DNA of 14,775 nucleotides from an uncultured Prevotella sp. (GTDB lineage Bacteria > Bacteroidota > Bacteroidia > Bacteroidales > Bacteroidaceae). Where the stretch lies: NCBI GenBank assembly GCA_900762125.1, contig CAAFFL010000116.1, forward strand, positions 1 through 14,775, given 5' to 3'. Each line of letters opens with the position of its first letter. Positions within the stretch are counted from its first letter, which is position 1. Of this stretch, positions 1 to 8,755 are shown one piece after another. Both the position numbers and the translations under genes were made by a program. The notes under the pieces are model-generated. The model was given only the letters and a program-made list of their open reading frames with translations. It ran no database searches and was not told where the DNA came from.

Positions 1-432
1 CTTTTCAATTCGATATTTCTCTCAGTTTCCAATTGCAAAATTACACATTTCCTAGCAAATAAGCGTCATTTTGCAACAGCTTTCTGGTTTTTTAAACTAC
101 TTTTCTTTGGTTTCAAGGAAAACAAGCGTTAACGTTTCCTCAAGGGTTGTCACTCCGTAAACCGTTGTCTTGCAAGGGCTTTGAGACAATATTTCGGAAA
201 CACGGAAAGCGTTTTGGAATTATGTTTTCTTGAATTCGAAAGGTTTTTTCACCCTTTTCGTTGCATTGCTTAACGTTCCTTCATAATTTTGCCAACAGAA
301 GAGAGAGAATCTCCCTGGTTAAGAATTGTAAGCTTCCGAGCCTATCAACGAATAAATCATAAGAGAGATTTCTGTTATAGAAAGTGATTATCACCGATTC
401 AAACATTAGTGTTCCATAAAACCAACCGCAAC
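1..432. other. AT-rich intergenic region upstream of the susC-like gene
   Basis: No convincing gene is seen in this stretch, which is much richer in A and T than the coding DNA that follows. It holds a candidate plus-strand promoter (261-291), a possible leftward promoter element (CAAAATTA at 36-43, the complement of TAATTTTG), repeated short words (AAGCGT at 61, 124 and 207; TTAACGTT at 129 and 270) and a small perfect palindrome (GTGATTATCAC at 384-394). These fit a regulatory region for the operon, and perhaps for a divergent gene beyond the left edge. The functional reading is inference. Confidence 0.7.
261..291 (+). promoter_or_regulatory. Candidate Bacteroidetes-type promoter for the susC-susD operon
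   Basis: TAATTTTG at 284-291 matches the Bacteroidetes -7 consensus TAnnTTTG exactly. A TTG at 261-263 lies 20 bases upstream, in the spacing expected for the -33 element of the primary sigma factor ABfA. Transcription would start near 297-300 and leave a leader of about 130 bases before the ATG at 433. The spacer contains one of the two TTAACGTT words (270-277), so a regulator could bind over the promoter. No experimental start is known to me. Confidence 0.5.
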
Positions 433-3400
433 ATGAACAAAGACGCATCCAGCTTCAGACGCTCCGTCTGCCGCATCCAGGCAGCGAGTGGGAAACTCGT
501 CAAGGTCGTCGCCTTGCTCTGTCTGTTCATCATGGCGCCCTACAGCTATTCGCTAGCGCAGGACGACAAGAGTGCAGACCAGACCGCCGAACCGACCAAG
601 AAAAAAGCTACAACCATCAATGTCAAGGGTCGTGTCACCGACGATGACGGTGGCGCGCTGCCCGGCGTGAGTGTGGTCATCAATGGTACCACGCGTGGCG
701 TCGTCACCGACGTCAATGGTCGTTACGAGATCCTCGTGCGCTCCGACGGAGTGCTCAACTTCTCATTCATCGGCTTCGACGACCGCACCGTGCCCGTGGA
801 GGGCAAGCAGACCATTAACATCCGCATGCACTCCAACTCGAAAAACATCAAAGAGGTGACCGTCGTCGCCTTCGGTAAGCAGAAGAAGGAGAGTGTCGTC
901 GGATCCATCACCACGGTGAACCCTGGCGACCTGAAGACCTCCAACAGTGACCTCACCGCGTCGTTCGTCGGTCGTATCCCGGGTATGATCGGTTATCAGA
1001 AGGGTGGTCTGCCCGCAGCCCTGACGGAAGGCGAGATGAACACCGTGTTCAACATCCGTGGTGTGACCTCGTTCGGTAGCAATGCCAACACCGCGCCGCT
1101 GATCCTCATGGACAATGTCGAGGTCTCCGTGCTTGAGCTCTCGCGCATCGACCCTGAGGACATCGAGACGTTCTCCGTGCTGAAGGACGCCGCCGCCACC
1201 GCTATGTATGGTGCGCGTGGTGCCAATGGTGTGATCCTCGTGACGACAAAGAAAGGTCAAGAGGGATCGGCCTATACCACCGGCCGCTACGAGTGCGTCA
1301 TCAGTGAGCCGACACAGAAGATCGATGTCGTCGATCCCATCACTTATATGAAAGCCTACAACGAGGCCCTCGTCGGTCGTGGCATCAGCGACCAGCCCGC
1401 CTACAGTGCCGAGCGCATCGCCAACACCGGCTCTAACAAATATCCCTCATGGGTCTATCCCGCCAACGACTGGTACAAGCTGCTGTTCAAGAACCGCACC
1501 GTCAACCACCGTGCCGGCGTCAACGTCCGTGGTGGTACGAACGTGATGCAGTACTATGCCTCCCTTTCATACGATTATAATGAGGGTATGCTCAAGACCG
1601 ATAAGCTCAACCAGTTTGACGTCAACATCAAGAACAACACCTACGCGCTGCGCCTGAACCTGAACATCAACCTCACGCCGACGTCGCGCCTCAACTTCGC
1701 CAGCAACTCCTCGCTCGATGACTATCATGGTCCGAGCGTGAGTGTTCAGCAGGCCTACCAGATGGCCTTCAACGCCTCGCCAGTAAACTATGCCGCCACT
1801 TATCCCGCTGATGCCAACTACGCCTGGCCTCACATCCACTTCGGTGTAGCCAACAGCAACTCCGTGAACCCCTACGCCCAGATCCAGTCGGGCTACAACG
1901 ATGTCACCCGTTACGCCACGAGCAACGTGCTGGAGTTCCAGCAGAACTTCGGTGAGTGGATCAAGGGTCTGGAGGCTTACGTACAGATGTCTTACTACAA
2001 GCAGTCGTATGAGCTGCTGCCCTACGGCGTCGTACCGTTCTACTATCGTCTGCAAGACTACAACGCACAGACCGGCGAGCACACCCTGGAACTCGTCCAG
2101 CAGGGACGCACCGACCTGCGCCTGAACCCGACTGGCAAGCAGGTCTATGGCTCGACGCAGTTTGCCGGTCAGCTCCGCGTGGAGTACAACGGCGTCTGGG
2201 GCGATCACAACATCACCTACACCGGTGTGGGCAGCTTCCAGCAGGATGCCTCCTCGGCAGGCAGCGACCTCTGGTCGACCATCAAGCACCGCAACCTCAG
2301 CCTCTCCTCCCGTCTGAGCTATGGCTACAAGGAGCGTTACTATCTGGAGTATAGCTTTGGTTACAACGGCTCGGAGCGTTTTGCCAAGGAGAAGCGCTTC
2401 GGCTACTTCCCCGCCTACGGTCTGGCGTGGAACATTCACAAGGAGCCGTGGTTCAAGAAGGCACTGCCCTACGTCTCCTATCTGAAGTTCCGATTCTCCT
2501 ACGGAAAGGTGGGTAACGATGGTATCGGAAACGGCACCGGTTTCGGCAACACCGGCCGCTATGTCTATCTGCCCAACATCGGTCAGAATTCACAGAACCA
2601 GTATGTCACCTACAGCTACGCCAACCCCTACATCCAGTGGGAGGTGGCCGAGCAGACCAACTTCGGTCTCGACTTCACGCTCTTCGGTGGTCTCATCGAT
2701 GTCACCGCCGAGGCGTTCCAGGAGATTCGCCACAACATCCTCTCGCAGCGCGTCGTCGTACCCGCCACGATGGGTCTGGGACTCTATCCTTACGCCAACA
2801 TCGGTAAGGGTCGTTCGCGCGGCTTCGACGTAAAGGTGAAGATTCAGAAGCAGTTCAACAAGGACTTCTACTTCATCCTCAACAGCACGTTCTCTTATTC
2901 GAAGAGCATCTACCTCGAACTCGAGGAGGGCGCCGACAAGCCCGCATGGCAGAGCCGCATCGGCCACGACATCTCGCAGCAGATTGGTTACATCGCCGAG
3001 GGACTGTTCCAGAGTCAGGAGGAGATCGACCGCTCGCCTGTGCAGCAGGGTGGCTCCAACGTTATGCCGGGTGACATCAAATACCGCGACATCAACAACG
3101 ATGGCAAAATCGACAACCAAGACGCCGTCTACATCGGTTACCCGACGATGCCTCGTTTCGTCTACGGTTTCCAGCCGTTCGTCCACTTCAAGGGCTGGGA
3201 GCTCAGCATGGCCTTCCAAGGCTCTGGAGACCGCTCGCTGTTCATGAACCCGCTGGAACTCAGTCCGTTCTCGGGACAGTATAGTGGCGACCATGCCCTG
3301 CTCACCAAGATCTGGGAGGACCACTGGACCCCCGACAACATGGATACCCACCCCTTCTGGCCGCGCCTGAACGTGAACAACATCTACTCCAGCAACCCCG

Positions 3401-3672
3401 AGGAGGCTGGCACCGGCCAGGAGAGCCGCCGCTTCTCCACCTACTTCATGCGCCCCGTGCGCTTCCTCCGCTGCCAGCAGATTCAGCTTGCCTACCGCTT
3501 CCCGGATAAGTGGATTCACAAGCTTGGTCTGCAGCGTGTGATGCCGTATGTCACCGTCGACAACCCCTTCATCATCTCCTCGTTTCATCTCTGGGATGTG
3601 GAACTTGGCTCAAGCGGTTTCAACTACCCCATCCAGCGCACGTACTCCATCGGTCTTAACATCAGTTTCTAA
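433..3672 (+). CDS. SusC/RagA-family TonB-linked outer-membrane transporter
   Basis: This is a TonB-dependent outer-membrane channel that imports ligand captured by its SusD partner. A signal peptide (about residues 1-43, core LVKVVALLCLFIMA) is followed by a charged linker and a carboxypeptidase-regulatory-like domain (about 62-136, GRVTDDDGGALPGVSV). A TonB-box-like segment EVTVVAFG follows (141-148). The plug domain ends in the family signature SVLKDAAATAMYGARGANG near 248-266, and a beta barrel runs to the C-terminal phenylalanine. A D-x-N-x-D-G-x-I-D loop near 881 is typical of the family. At 1079 residues it is full length. It has no STN domain, so it is not a sigma/anti-sigma transducer type. 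I chose ATG 433 because its A-rich upstream context is typical; an in-frame GTG at 409 would add 8 residues. The susD-like gene starts 11 bases after the stop. The substrate cannot be read from the sequence. Confidence 0.95.
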   Translation: MNKDASSFRRSVCRIQAASGKLVKVVALLCLFIMAPYSYSLAQDDKSADQTAEPTKKKATTINVKGRVTDDDGGALPGVSVVINGTTRGVVTDVNGRYEILVRSDGVLNFSFIGFDDRTVPVEGKQTINIRMHSNSKNIKEVTVVAFGKQKKESVVGSITTVNPGDLKTSNSDLTASFVGRIPGMIGYQKGGLPAALTEGEMNTVFNIRGVTSFGSNANTAPLILMDNVEVSVLELSRIDPEDIETFSVLKDAAATAMYGARGANGVILVTTKKGQEGSAYTTGRYECVISEPTQKIDVVDPITYMKAYNEALVGRGISDQPAYSAERIANTGSNKYPSWVYPANDWYKLLFKNRTVNHRAGVNVRGGTNVMQYYASLSYDYNEGMLKTDKLNQFDVNIKNNTYALRLNLNINLTPTSRLNFASNSSLDDYHGPSVSVQQAYQMAFNASPVNYAATYPADANYAWPHIHFGVANSNSVNPYAQIQSGYNDVTRYATSNVLEFQQNFGEWIKGLEAYVQMSYYKQSYELLPYGVVPFYYRLQDYNAQTGEHTLELVQQGRTDLRLNPTGKQVYGSTQFAGQLRVEYNGVWGDHNITYTGVGSFQQDASSAGSDLWSTIKHRNLSLSSRLSYGYKERYYLEYSFGYNGSERFAKEKRFGYFPAYGLAWNIHKEPWFKKALPYVSYLKFRFSYGKVGNDGIGNGTGFGNTGRYVYLPNIGQNSQNQYVTYSYANPYIQWEVAEQTNFGLDFTLFGGLIDVTAEAFQEIRHNILSQRVVVPATMGLGLYPYANIGKGRSRGFDVKVKIQKQFNKDFYFILNSTFSYSKSIYLELEEGADKPAWQSRIGHDISQQIGYIAEGLFQSQEEIDRSPVQQGGSNVMPGDIKYRDINNDGKIDNQDAVYIGYPTMPRFVYGFQPFVHFKGWELSMAFQGSGDRSLFMNPLELSPFSGQYSGDHALLTKIWEDHWTPDNMDTHPFWPRLNVNNIYSSNPEEAGTGQESRRFSTYFMRPVRFLRCQQIQLAYRFPDKWIHKLGLQRVMPYVTVDNPFIISSFHLWDVELGSSGFNYPIQRTYSIGLNISF

Positions 3673-3683
3673 AGCTTACGACA

Positions 3684-5642
3684 ATGAACAAGATAAAATC
3701 AATCATCATCGCCTCGGCAGCCCTGCTCGGCATGAGCTCGTGCTCCGACTATCTCGACCTCGTGCCGGAGAAGGATGTGCTCTCTGAGGAGAAGATCTTC
3801 GAGATGCGCACCGGTGTCATGCAGTGGCTCAGCGACTGCACCCAGGAGATTCCCTATATGCAGGCCAGTGGAAGCTGGGACCCTGCCCGCCTCGGCGCCG
3901 ACGAGTTTGTGGGCAACAACTTCGCCCGCAACACCAACAACCTCTCGTTCCTGAAGATTTACGACGGCCAGCAGAGCTCCGTCTCGCCCATCGGCGACTA
4001 CTGGACCTACGACAAGCTCTACTATGACCTGCGCCGCATCAACACGTTACTCACCCGCATCCACGACACCTACAACCTCAAGGACGGCGAGGAGGAGGAG
4101 TTCACTGCCATCGGCAAGGCCACGAAGGCCAACATCTATTTCCAACTGATGAAGATGTACGGCCCGTTTGTCCTCGTGCCGAAGAACATTGACGTCTGGG
4201 CATCCCTCGACGAAATGAGGCAGGCCCGCTCCACTGTCGACCAGTGCTTCGACGCGATGCTCCAACTGCTCAACGAGGCCATCCCCGACCTGCCGTGGTA
4301 TGAGAACCAGGCCAGCGACCTCCACGGACAGCTCTACAAGGAGGCGGCCATGGGTCTGAAGGCGCGCGTCCTGCTCTATCGTGCCTCACCATTGTTCAAC
4401 GGTGGCGCGCCGCAGTATCGTAACTTCAAGAACAAGAACGGCGAACTGCTCTTCCCACAGGAGGAGAGCAAACAGAAGTGGGTAGACTGCGCTGAGTATG
4501 TCGACTCCATTGTCCCACAGCTTGAGAATCATGGCTACGGCCTCGTCAGTGGCACTACCGACAAGGGCTCTACGCTGCTCAACACCATGCGCGACCTCGA
4601 GAAGTCGTGGTACCCCGCTGGCTCGGCACGGCCCACGAAGGAGGATATATGGATTCAGGAAGCCACCAACAGCATCTACCGCTATGCCTTGCCATTCATC
4701 GGTAAGTCCGGCGACTATGAGTACAACAACTCGTTCCAAGGTAGTCTGGGTGCCAACAAGCGCATGGTCGACCGGTTCTACACTGCCAACGGTCTGCCTA
4801 TCAGCGAGGACAAGACGTGGAAATATGGCGAGGGTAACACCATGGCAGAGGAGAACGACCCTGCCTACGCCAACGTCGTGCCATTGGCAACGGACGTGCT
4901 GGCCAGCAACCTGCAGCGCGAGCCGCGCTTCTACGCCACCGTTGCTGCGCCGGGCCTCTACTGGAATATCGACAACTCGGGGGCCCGCAATGAGCTCGTC
5001 GACACGCGCCGCGGACAGAAGTTCGGTATCAAGATCAACAAGATTGACCAGAACGTCGGACAGAACATCACCGGCTACTACGTGAAGAAGACTATGGATG
5101 CCTCCATCACCCAGAGCTGGAGCAACTACCCCACCTCCCTGCGTGAGGCCTACGGTACGACAGGCGTACAGATGCGTATGGCAGAGCTCTACCTCATCGG
5201 CGCAGAGGCCTGGAACGAGGCCGAGGGTCCCGATGGTGCACACCACAGCAAGCTATTCCATTACATCGACCTGGTACGCGAGCGCGCCGGCATACCCTCC
5301 GTGGAAGAGGCCTACTCACTCTACTCCAACATCCCCAACAAGTACACCACGCAGACGGGTATGCGACAGATCATCCATGCCGAGCGCACCAACGAGTTCA
5401 TGTTCGAGGGTCAGCGCTTCTGGGATGTGCGACGCTGGGTTGCCGCCAATGACGAGGGCTTCAACCTCAGGCCTACGGGATGGGTGGTCACCGGTACCAC
5501 CTGGCGCGACTTCTATAACTTCTACAATGGTCCCGTGGAGGTGTGGAACAAAGCCTACTTCAATGAGAACCGCGACTACTTCTGGCCCATCAAGGCTGAA
5601 GAGGCCACCATCAGTGGCGTCGTTCAGAGCCAGGGCTGGTAA
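3684..5642 (+). CDS. SusD/RagB-family outer-membrane nutrient-binding lipoprotein
   Basis: This is the surface lipoprotein that caps the SusC channel and delivers ligand to it. The lipoprotein signal peptide ends in the lipobox GMSSC with the lipidated cysteine at residue 20, followed by SDYLDLVPEKD, a typical SusD start. The middle is rich in TPR-like helices, as in the family. C-terminal hallmarks are MRMAELYLIGAEAWNEA, then DLVRERAGIP, then the signature ERTNEFMFEGQRFWDVRRW at 567-585. At 652 residues it is longer than many family members, so extra loops are likely. It lies 11 bases after the susC-like gene and surely shares its transcript. The first codons use ATA, which is unusual in the otherwise GC-rich body. 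Glycan-binding and peptide-binding (RagB-like) members cannot be told apart by eye. Confidence 0.95.
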   Translation: MNKIKSIIIASAALLGMSSCSDYLDLVPEKDVLSEEKIFEMRTGVMQWLSDCTQEIPYMQASGSWDPARLGADEFVGNNFARNTNNLSFLKIYDGQQSSVSPIGDYWTYDKLYYDLRRINTLLTRIHDTYNLKDGEEEEFTAIGKATKANIYFQLMKMYGPFVLVPKNIDVWASLDEMRQARSTVDQCFDAMLQLLNEAIPDLPWYENQASDLHGQLYKEAAMGLKARVLLYRASPLFNGGAPQYRNFKNKNGELLFPQEESKQKWVDCAEYVDSIVPQLENHGYGLVSGTTDKGSTLLNTMRDLEKSWYPAGSARPTKEDIWIQEATNSIYRYALPFIGKSGDYEYNNSFQGSLGANKRMVDRFYTANGLPISEDKTWKYGEGNTMAEENDPAYANVVPLATDVLASNLQREPRFYATVAAPGLYWNIDNSGARNELVDTRRGQKFGIKINKIDQNVGQNITGYYVKKTMDASITQSWSNYPTSLREAYGTTGVQMRMAELYLIGAEAWNEAEGPDGAHHSKLFHYIDLVRERAGIPSVEEAYSLYSNIPNKYTTQTGMRQIIHAERTNEFMFEGQRFWDVRRWVAANDEGFNLRPTGWVVTGTTWRDFYNFYNGPVEVWNKAYFNENRDYFWPIKAEEATISGVVQSQGW

Positions 5643-5670
5643 TACGCGATAGCCATCACCGTTATCTCGG

Positions 5671-5692
5671 ACTAACATTAAAAACAAAGACA
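5671..5692 (+). promoter_or_regulatory. A-rich translation leader in the longest operon gap
   Basis: The 50-base gap after the susD-like gene ends in an A-rich run (TTAAAAACAAAGACA) directly before the ATG at 5693, with no GGAGG-like site. A-rich leaders of this kind are typical of Bacteroidetes, where many genes initiate without a Shine-Dalgarno sequence. I see no TAnnTTTG promoter element in the gap, so read-through from upstream is more likely than a new promoter. Confidence 0.4.
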
Positions 5693-7114
5693 ATGAAAAT
5701 CAAAACCATATATATCTTAGGGCTCGCCGCGCTGTTGGGATTCGCCTCCTGCGGCAGCGACTCCGAGGATGTGTTCGACACGCCCATCAGCGACGACATG
5801 TTCTCCTTCACGCCCTATCAGGGTGGTGCAACGATGCACTACACCATCACCGACCCGAACGTGCACTATGTGCAGGCAGAATATACCAATGAGTATGGCG
5901 AGTCGGTGAAGAAACTTGCCGACATGGGCGTCACCACGCTCAACCTCGACGGCTTCAACAATGTCGCCACCAATGTGCCGGTGAAGATCTCGTTCATGGA
6001 CCGCAACTACAAGGTATCCAGCACCGTGGAAAAGACCTTCAGCACCGAGAAGTCGAACCTGCTCAACTTCTTCGACTCGGTGAAGGTAGGCTCCTTCTGG
6101 GACGGCTTCCGCGTGAGCTATCGCCTCTCGGGACAGGTCGCCGGCTCCGCAACGGTCTACTTTGTCGGCGAGAGCCAGACCACCCATGTGCGCGACACCA
6201 TCACGCTCGACAACTTCGAACTGGTCACCGGCGCCTCGTCCAGCCACAGCTACAAGATGACCGCCAACCAGCAGCAGGAGAAGTACACCGTCGTCCTCAC
6301 CACCGAGGACAACGCGCAGCACGTCGTCAAGCGTGAGGTTTACTCCGATATCGCTGGTCTGGACAGCAAGATCCTGCCCAACAGCGGCTTCGAGCTCTTC
6401 GACCCGTTCAACAAGTCGGTGGAGGATCCGGAGGTGCACCCCGCTGACCGTGCGCCCGGTGGTCTGAGCTCGAAGTATCTCTTCGACGGTGACAAGAATG
6501 GCGTAAAGGCCATGGAGTACTACACCATCGGACAGACCAAGTGCGTGCCGCCGTTCATCTGGCTCGCGGGACCAAACGCCTACGCCGATGATGAGAACGA
6601 CTGCTACTTCGTCCTCGACACCAAGCAGCCGCTCGTCGTAGCACAGATGCGCTTCTATGGCAACTGGTACCATCCCAACGACAACTATAACACGCAGCTC
6701 GGCGGATGGATCTATGGCAACAATCCCTGCGCCGTGGAGGTCTATGGCTTCAATGGCACAGACTACAACGTCGACGACGACCGCGCCGGGAAATACACCG
6801 ATGCCGACTGGACACAGGTGGGCACCTTCAACCAGTCGCCTTACTGCGCTTGGAAGGACCGTTGGTACTACGATGCTGCCAACAACAGCTTCTACTCCAC
6901 GAAGATGAAGACCGTGGAAGAATTCCAGAAGGCGGAGAACAAATACTTCGACGTCGTCTTCGACTTCGATGGCAAGTCCTACCGTTACTTCAAGCTCCGC
7001 TTCCTCGACCATTATCTCTTCAAGCAGGCTATCAATGGCTACAGCATGAGCGACAACAACACCAACCTGCTGATGCTCTCTGAGATCGATGTTTTTGCTA
7101 ACGCTAATAAGTAA
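5693..7114 (+). CDS. Surface lipoprotein, DUF4959/DUF5126/DUF5000-like
   Basis: This is a probable surface-exposed accessory lipoprotein of the SusCD system, likely binding the ligand; no enzymatic motif is seen. The signal peptide ends in FASC with the lipidated cysteine at residue 20. Acidic residues (GSDSEDVFD) follow, like the signal that sends Bacteroidetes lipoproteins to the cell surface. Residues about 38-120 (TPYQGGATMHYTITDPNVHY) resemble DUF4959, a fibronectin-III-like fold. About 120-220 resembles DUF5126. About 225-470 resembles DUF5000, a discoidin (F5/8 type C)-like domain, with FDGD at 264-267 and many aromatic residues. Such proteins commonly sit behind SusC/SusD pairs. The next gene starts 6 bases after the stop. 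The domain names come from memory of family patterns, not from a search. Confidence 0.85.
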   Translation: MKIKTIYILGLAALLGFASCGSDSEDVFDTPISDDMFSFTPYQGGATMHYTITDPNVHYVQAEYTNEYGESVKKLADMGVTTLNLDGFNNVATNVPVKISFMDRNYKVSSTVEKTFSTEKSNLLNFFDSVKVGSFWDGFRVSYRLSGQVAGSATVYFVGESQTTHVRDTITLDNFELVTGASSSHSYKMTANQQQEKYTVVLTTEDNAQHVVKREVYSDIAGLDSKILPNSGFELFDPFNKSVEDPEVHPADRAPGGLSSKYLFDGDKNGVKAMEYYTIGQTKCVPPFIWLAGPNAYADDENDCYFVLDTKQPLVVAQMRFYGNWYHPNDNYNTQLGGWIYGNNPCAVEVYGFNGTDYNVDDDRAGKYTDADWTQVGTFNQSPYCAWKDRWYYDAANNSFYSTKMKTVEEFQKAENKYFDVVFDFDGKSYRYFKLRFLDHYLFKQAINGYSMSDNNTNLLMLSEIDVFANANK

Positions 7115-7120
7115 ACAGTC

Positions 7121-8740
7121 ATGAGAAAGATATTCCAATCAACACTATACGCCCTGGCACTGCTCTTCTCGCTCGCCAGTTGCGAGAGCATCGAGGAGAC
7201 CTATGACAAGTGGGCCGGCGATGGACCTATACAATATTTAAATAAGGTGTACAACCTCAAGGCCACACCGCAGTGGCAGGCCGTGAAACTCAACTGGCAC
7301 CTCATCCCCGATGCCTCACGCACGGCGATGCTCGTGGAGTGCATGACCGACCAGGACACCGTGACCTACACCCTCGGCAAGGACGACTCCACGTTCACCG
7401 TGAAGAACCTCACGCGCGACTACGACTACGAGTTCCTCGTATCCGCCATCCGTGAGGAGGACGGCGTGCAAACGAAGAAGTCGCTCGGCGACCCCATCTT
7501 CTCCAAGCCCTTCAGCATGGAGAGCGACGAGGTGAAGCTCTTCACCCACGTGGTGAACAAGCAGATCAAGGTCAACGACAAGAAGCTCTTCGTCGCCTTC
7601 GACGCATGGCCCTCCAACCTGCAGAAGTTCTCCATCGGCTACTACGAGAAGGGTGCCTCCGCTGAGACACGCCGTGACTATACCGCTGCGGACAACCTCC
7701 AGAACGGCTATCCCGATGGCAAGCCCTGGGCACTCATCGGCTCGAACATCGACTTCACGAAGCCCGTCACCGTCTATCGCACGGGTGCAATCGAGGCCTT
7801 CGACGGCATGGTGCTCGACCTTACACCGCTCGAGCTCTCCCTCGAGAGTCCCGCAGTGAACAGCGACTTCGCCAACGAAGTGAAGCCTGAACTGGGAGTC
7901 AACGAGCTCACCTTCGACAACATGAAGGGCGCCAGCACCATCAACCTCAACTACGACCTCGCCTCGCTGGAGGACATTCTCTACTTCTCCAACCTCAAGA
8001 CCTTGAATCTCGGTGCCAACCGTTACCTCCTCGCGGGAACGGAGTCGACGGTGAAGTCGAAGTTCAACACCGACGCAGGCCGACAGATCAGCCTTGGCGC
8101 CCTCGAGGTCGCCAAGGAGGAGATGGGCGTGACGATCAACCAGTATGGCCATCACTACTTCGACCAGACGCCGTCGTTCTTCGATGGCAAGAACCTCACG
8201 GCAAAGGTGCCCAGCATCAACCTGCTCAACACCACCGGCTGGACCATCACCAAGACGCCTGCCGACGTGTCGACGTTCGGTCGTGACAACATTCTCATCG
8301 ACGATGTCAACAAATACTGGATCCCCGCTGTGTCGCCGACGCTCCGTGTGCATGTGTTCACCATCGAGTTTGGTGAGACGAAGAACATCACGGGCTTCAA
8401 GTTCTCACAGGCCAAGGTGACCACCGCCGACCTGAACAACACAGGTGACTACTACTTCTGGCCGAAGCCCACGGCTGTGCCGCTGCCTGGCTCACTCACC
8501 GTGGAGGTACAGGATGCCAGCAACAACTGGGTGGCAGCAGCCTCGGAGCGCACCGTGCTCGTAGGTAATGGCGCCGGTGAGACCTCCGTCGTGTGGTTCA
8601 ACCATGCCCACAAGGCCATCCAGGCTAAGCGCATCCGCCTCACCGTCAGCGACGCCGACTTCGGCAAGGCCTACTACAACGGTGTGCAGACGACCTTCCA
8701 GCGTACGGCACTCGGCACCTTCATCCCGATGGGGAACTAA
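7121..8740 (+). CDS. Surface lipoprotein, DUF4998-like N-terminus and discoidin-like C-terminus
   Basis: This is a second probable surface ligand-binding lipoprotein. The lipobox LASC places the lipidated cysteine at residue 21, followed by acidic ESIEETYDKW, typical of DUF4998-type starts. Residues about 45-125 (YNLKATPQWQAVKLNWHLI to YEFLVSAIREED) look like a fibronectin-III fold. A middle segment near 262-302 contains a leucine-rich-repeat-like stretch (SNLKTLNLGANRY, from 290). Residues about 390-535 look discoidin-like, with LIDDVNKYW at 392-400 followed by beta strands. No catalytic motif is visible. It overlaps nothing, starting 6 bases after the previous gene and ending 15 bases before the next. 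Its layout mirrors its upstream neighbour, so the two may form a paired surface-binding module. The ligand is unknown. Confidence 0.82.
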   Translation: MRKIFQSTLYALALLFSLASCESIEETYDKWAGDGPIQYLNKVYNLKATPQWQAVKLNWHLIPDASRTAMLVECMTDQDTVTYTLGKDDSTFTVKNLTRDYDYEFLVSAIREEDGVQTKKSLGDPIFSKPFSMESDEVKLFTHVVNKQIKVNDKKLFVAFDAWPSNLQKFSIGYYEKGASAETRRDYTAADNLQNGYPDGKPWALIGSNIDFTKPVTVYRTGAIEAFDGMVLDLTPLELSLESPAVNSDFANEVKPELGVNELTFDNMKGASTINLNYDLASLEDILYFSNLKTLNLGANRYLLAGTESTVKSKFNTDAGRQISLGALEVAKEEMGVTINQYGHHYFDQTPSFFDGKNLTAKVPSINLLNTTGWTITKTPADVSTFGRDNILIDDVNKYWIPAVSPTLRVHVFTIEFGETKNITGFKFSQAKVTTADLNNTGDYYFWPKPTAVPLPGSLTVEVQDASNNWVAAASERTVLVGNGAGETSVVWFNHAHKAIQAKRIRLTVSDADFGKAYYNGVQTTFQRTALGTFIPMGN

Positions 8741-8755
8741 GCAAACAAGTAGAAT

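Noticed and set aside
409..432. GTG start at 409 for the susC-like gene, adding eight residues.
   Set aside because: The ATG at 433 gives a normal signal peptide and has an A-rich leader; nothing supports the GTG. It cannot be excluded.
433..1000. STN signalling domain or sigma/anti-sigma transducer role for the SusC-like protein.
   Set aside because: After the signal peptide the sequence goes through a short charged linker straight into the carboxypeptidase-regulatory-like domain; no STN segment is present.
5717..7138. A 473-residue open frame on the minus strand, antisense to the first surface lipoprotein; similar long minus-strand frames lie at 9488-11272, 11618-12964 and 13079-14104.
   Set aside because: GC-rich genes with strong third-position bias leave long open antisense frames. 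The translations are rich in V, H, E and R runs, lack recognisable domains, and oppose genes with clear family motifs.
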